Assembly (NCBI GenBank): GCA_903821365.1
Contig: CAIJKY010000003.1
Span: 62,001 to 126,000, forward strand
Origin: an uncultured bacterium
GTDB taxonomy: Bacteria > Patescibacteriota > Saccharimonadia > Saccharimonadales > Saccharimonadaceae
DNA: 64,000 nucleotides
Direction of reading: 5' to 3'
Shown: positions 62,965-64,000 of the stretch, piece after piece
How positions within the stretch are numbered: position 1 is the stretch's first letter
Layout: every line of letters starts with the position of its first letter
Made by a program: the position numbers and the translations under genes
The notes under the pieces: generated by a model
What the model was told of the DNA's origin: nothing
Seen by the model: only the letters and a program-made list of their open reading frames with translations
Database searches by the model: none

Positions 62965-63642
62965 ATGACTGAACCGGATCGTCCGAGCAATTTTGACCCG
63001 CGCGACGCCTGGAATGACTTTCGCGCCTCGCGGTTCATGTTCCAGGCCGTCATCATGGGACTGATGTTGCTGGCGCTAGTAGTATCTGCGTTGGTACTGC
63101 CTTTTGGCGTGACGCTGCTACTGGCCATCGCCAGCGTACCCCTGCTCGGCTTCAGCGTGCGGCGAACGCTTGCCAATTGGCGAGACGAAGACCTGCGTCA
63201 GCCATACGTGCGGCGGCCGCTCGAGCAAGAAATCATTGTGCCGAGCGACTGGTTGCGCAGTTCCAGCATCCTCGGCAAGGGCGAGAATGCTTACTACGAG
63301 CATCGCCGCAGTGGCTACGATCTCTGGGCGATGCTACCGACGCCGATCGCTTCGTTCTCGCTGGGTCTGTGGCTTGTCTTGCATGATCTGGCAAATCTGG
63401 CGTCACTTCTGGTTGCAGTGGCGGTGATAGCCATCTACGTCCTCACTCGCAGCGCACGGTTTTTTACGCTGCTTTGGTCAAGATTGCGTAGACGGCTCAG
63501 AAACCTCAGCATCACGTTGCTGGGGACAGTTCTGTTGATCACACTGTCCTTCGCCATACCAATCGTTCCGTGGGTGGGCATTGCGGCAATTGGCTTGCCG
63601 GTCTACTGGTCTTCGCATCTCGACCACCTACGTCATCACTGA
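62965..63642 (+). CDS. Polytopic membrane protein, N-terminal part of a frameshifted bPH-domain protein
   Basis: The protein has 225 residues from the ATG at 62965 (GTGGAGG before it). Four hydrophobic segments are visible: about 28-60 as a pair (FMFQAVIMGLMLLALVVSALVLPFGVTLLLAIASVPLLGF), about 125-155 as a pair (IASFSLGLWLVLHDLANLASLLVAVAVIAIYVL) and about 178-212 (LSITLLGTVLLITLSFAIPIVPWVGIAAIGLPVYW). It ends DHLRHH-stop, but a +1 shift at about 63608-63625 would continue into the bPH domain of the next entry (YWSS joined to STTYVITD). I read the two as one original gene. Codons are GC-rich like the 52-aa gene. Confidence 0.65.
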   Translation: MTEPDRPSNFDPRDAWNDFRASRFMFQAVIMGLMLLALVVSALVLPFGVTLLLAIASVPLLGFSVRRTLANWRDEDLRQPYVRRPLEQEIIVPSDWLRSSSILGKGENAYYEHRRSGYDLWAMLPTPIASFSLGLWLVLHDLANLASLLVAVAVIAIYVLTRSARFFTLLWSRLRRRLRNLSITLLGTVLLITLSFAIPIVPWVGIAAIGLPVYWSSHLDHLRHH

Positions 63643-63901
63643 CGCGACAGTCGTCATCGACAAAACGCCATGGCTGATATTCGGCGGCACAGACCGCGAG
63701 ACCTTAGTGTTTGTCGGAGCAAAGACCTGGAGCGTAAAACGCAACTTCTGGGAGAGATTCTGGGGCGTCGACAGCTGGAAGCTCACCATCGGCACACTCG
63801 CACAAGAGGATGACCCGATCAACGCCCAGCTGTTCCATCTACCAGGCGGCGAACGACTCGGATCAATCCTGCAGCTGCTTATCGTGCCACGCAGAGAGTG
63901 A
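63581..63901 (+). CDS. Bacterial PH (DUF304-like) domain, C-terminal part of the frameshifted gene
   Basis: The only start in this frame is TTG at 63581 without a ribosome binding site, so independent translation is doubtful. From about residue 15 the sequence TTYVITDATVVIDKTPWLIF, then LVFVGAKTWSVKRNFWERFWG and DSWKLTIGT, fits the bPH2/DUF304 pattern 'tY.lTd.rvii..g......i.l..i..v.v.....erl.g..ti.i..'. It continues with DDPINAQLFHLPGGERLGSILQLLI. Such domains usually follow membrane helices in the same chain, as the preceding frame supplies. Confidence 0.55.
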   Translation: MRQLACRSTGLRISTTYVITDATVVIDKTPWLIFGGTDRETLVFVGAKTWSVKRNFWERFWGVDSWKLTIGTLAQEDDPINAQLFHLPGGERLGSILQLLIVPRRE

Positions 63902-63926
63902 TCATCGCCACTCAAAAGAGAGCAAA

Positions 63927-63973
63927 ACGACTCCGTGCAGGCCTGTCTTCTCGGCAGCGCAGCACGGAGTCGT
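63927..63973 (+). terminator. Long hairpin after the bPH-domain gene
   Basis: ACGACTCCGTGC / GCACGGAGTCGT is a perfect 12-bp stem with a 23-nt loop, 26 nt past the stop. It has no T tract. Confidence 0.7.
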
Positions 63974-64000
63974 ATGCTTCATGTTTTTGAATACAACTAA

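Overview
The window looks like chromosome of a small-genome Patescibacteria (CPR) bacterium, most likely Saccharibacteria (TM7). This is inference, not a database result. The grounds are a rif-str-S10 ribosomal supercluster with CPR-style interruptions, a reduced central metabolism routed through the non-oxidative pentose phosphate branch, a degenerate type IV pilin, an LPXTG surface protein, standard use of UGA as stop, and streptomycin-resistance-type residues in S12. Almost all genes are on the minus strand in tightly coupled operons, with stop/start overlaps such as ATGA and TAATG.

1-21.3 kb is the rif-str-S10 region. Read in transcription order (right to left) it runs rpoB-rpoC, rpsL-rpsG-fusA, tuf, rpsJ, rplC-D-W-B, rpsS, rplV, rpsC, rplP, rpmC, rpsQ and rplN (cut by the window edge). 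Every transcription-unit boundary holds extra material: a broken pilin gene and a 106-aa ORF between rpoC and rpsL; a GC-rich lipoprotein gene and a 203-aa membrane-anchored ORF between fusA and tuf; a 154-aa ORF between tuf and rpsJ; and a 92-aa membrane ORF between rpsJ and rplC. The RpoC protein lacks the cysteines of both classical zinc sites.

21.5-28 kb holds a GNAT-like acetyltransferase, clpP under a CIRCE operator, a 174-aa unknown, trigger factor, a SpoU-type RNA methyltransferase, hisS and an LPXTG-anchored secreted protein. 28-33.3 kb is a four-gene surface-glycan operon: a DPM1-like GT2, a GH8-like protein lacking its catalytic Glu, a BcsA-like GT2 and a GT39-like GT-C enzyme. 33.5-43 kb contains a coiled-coil membrane protein, an APH-type kinase, tRNA-Leu(UAG), rsmD, a zinc phospholipase C/S1-P1-like protein, recG, tyrS and a class A PBP on the plus strand.

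43-50 kb contains a PIN-TRAM protein, radA, a membrane-anchored HExxH protein, clpC (second CIRCE) and nusA behind a possible attenuator. 50-57.3 kb is one carbon operon: gap-rpiB-rpe-tktN-tktC-fba-pfkB-type kinase-unknown 413-aa protein. 57.4-62.5 kb has ppa, a glycerophosphodiesterase, trxB, a glutaredoxin-like protein, a membrane FKBP and an ABC exporter. 62.6-64 kb is a second GC-rich, actinobacterial-looking patch: a 52-aa membrane peptide and a membrane/bacterial-PH-domain protein split by a frameshift.

Promoters are of SigA type (TTGACA-like, 16-18 nt, TATAAT-like). Several genes (clpP, tyrS, radA, probably tig, hisS, the ABC exporter and the phosphodiesterase) have the -10 box so close to the ATG that their mRNAs should be leaderless or nearly so. 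The GC-rich plus-strand genes carry AT-rich promoters and long GC hairpin terminators without a U tract, which suggests acquired or host-interaction genes.
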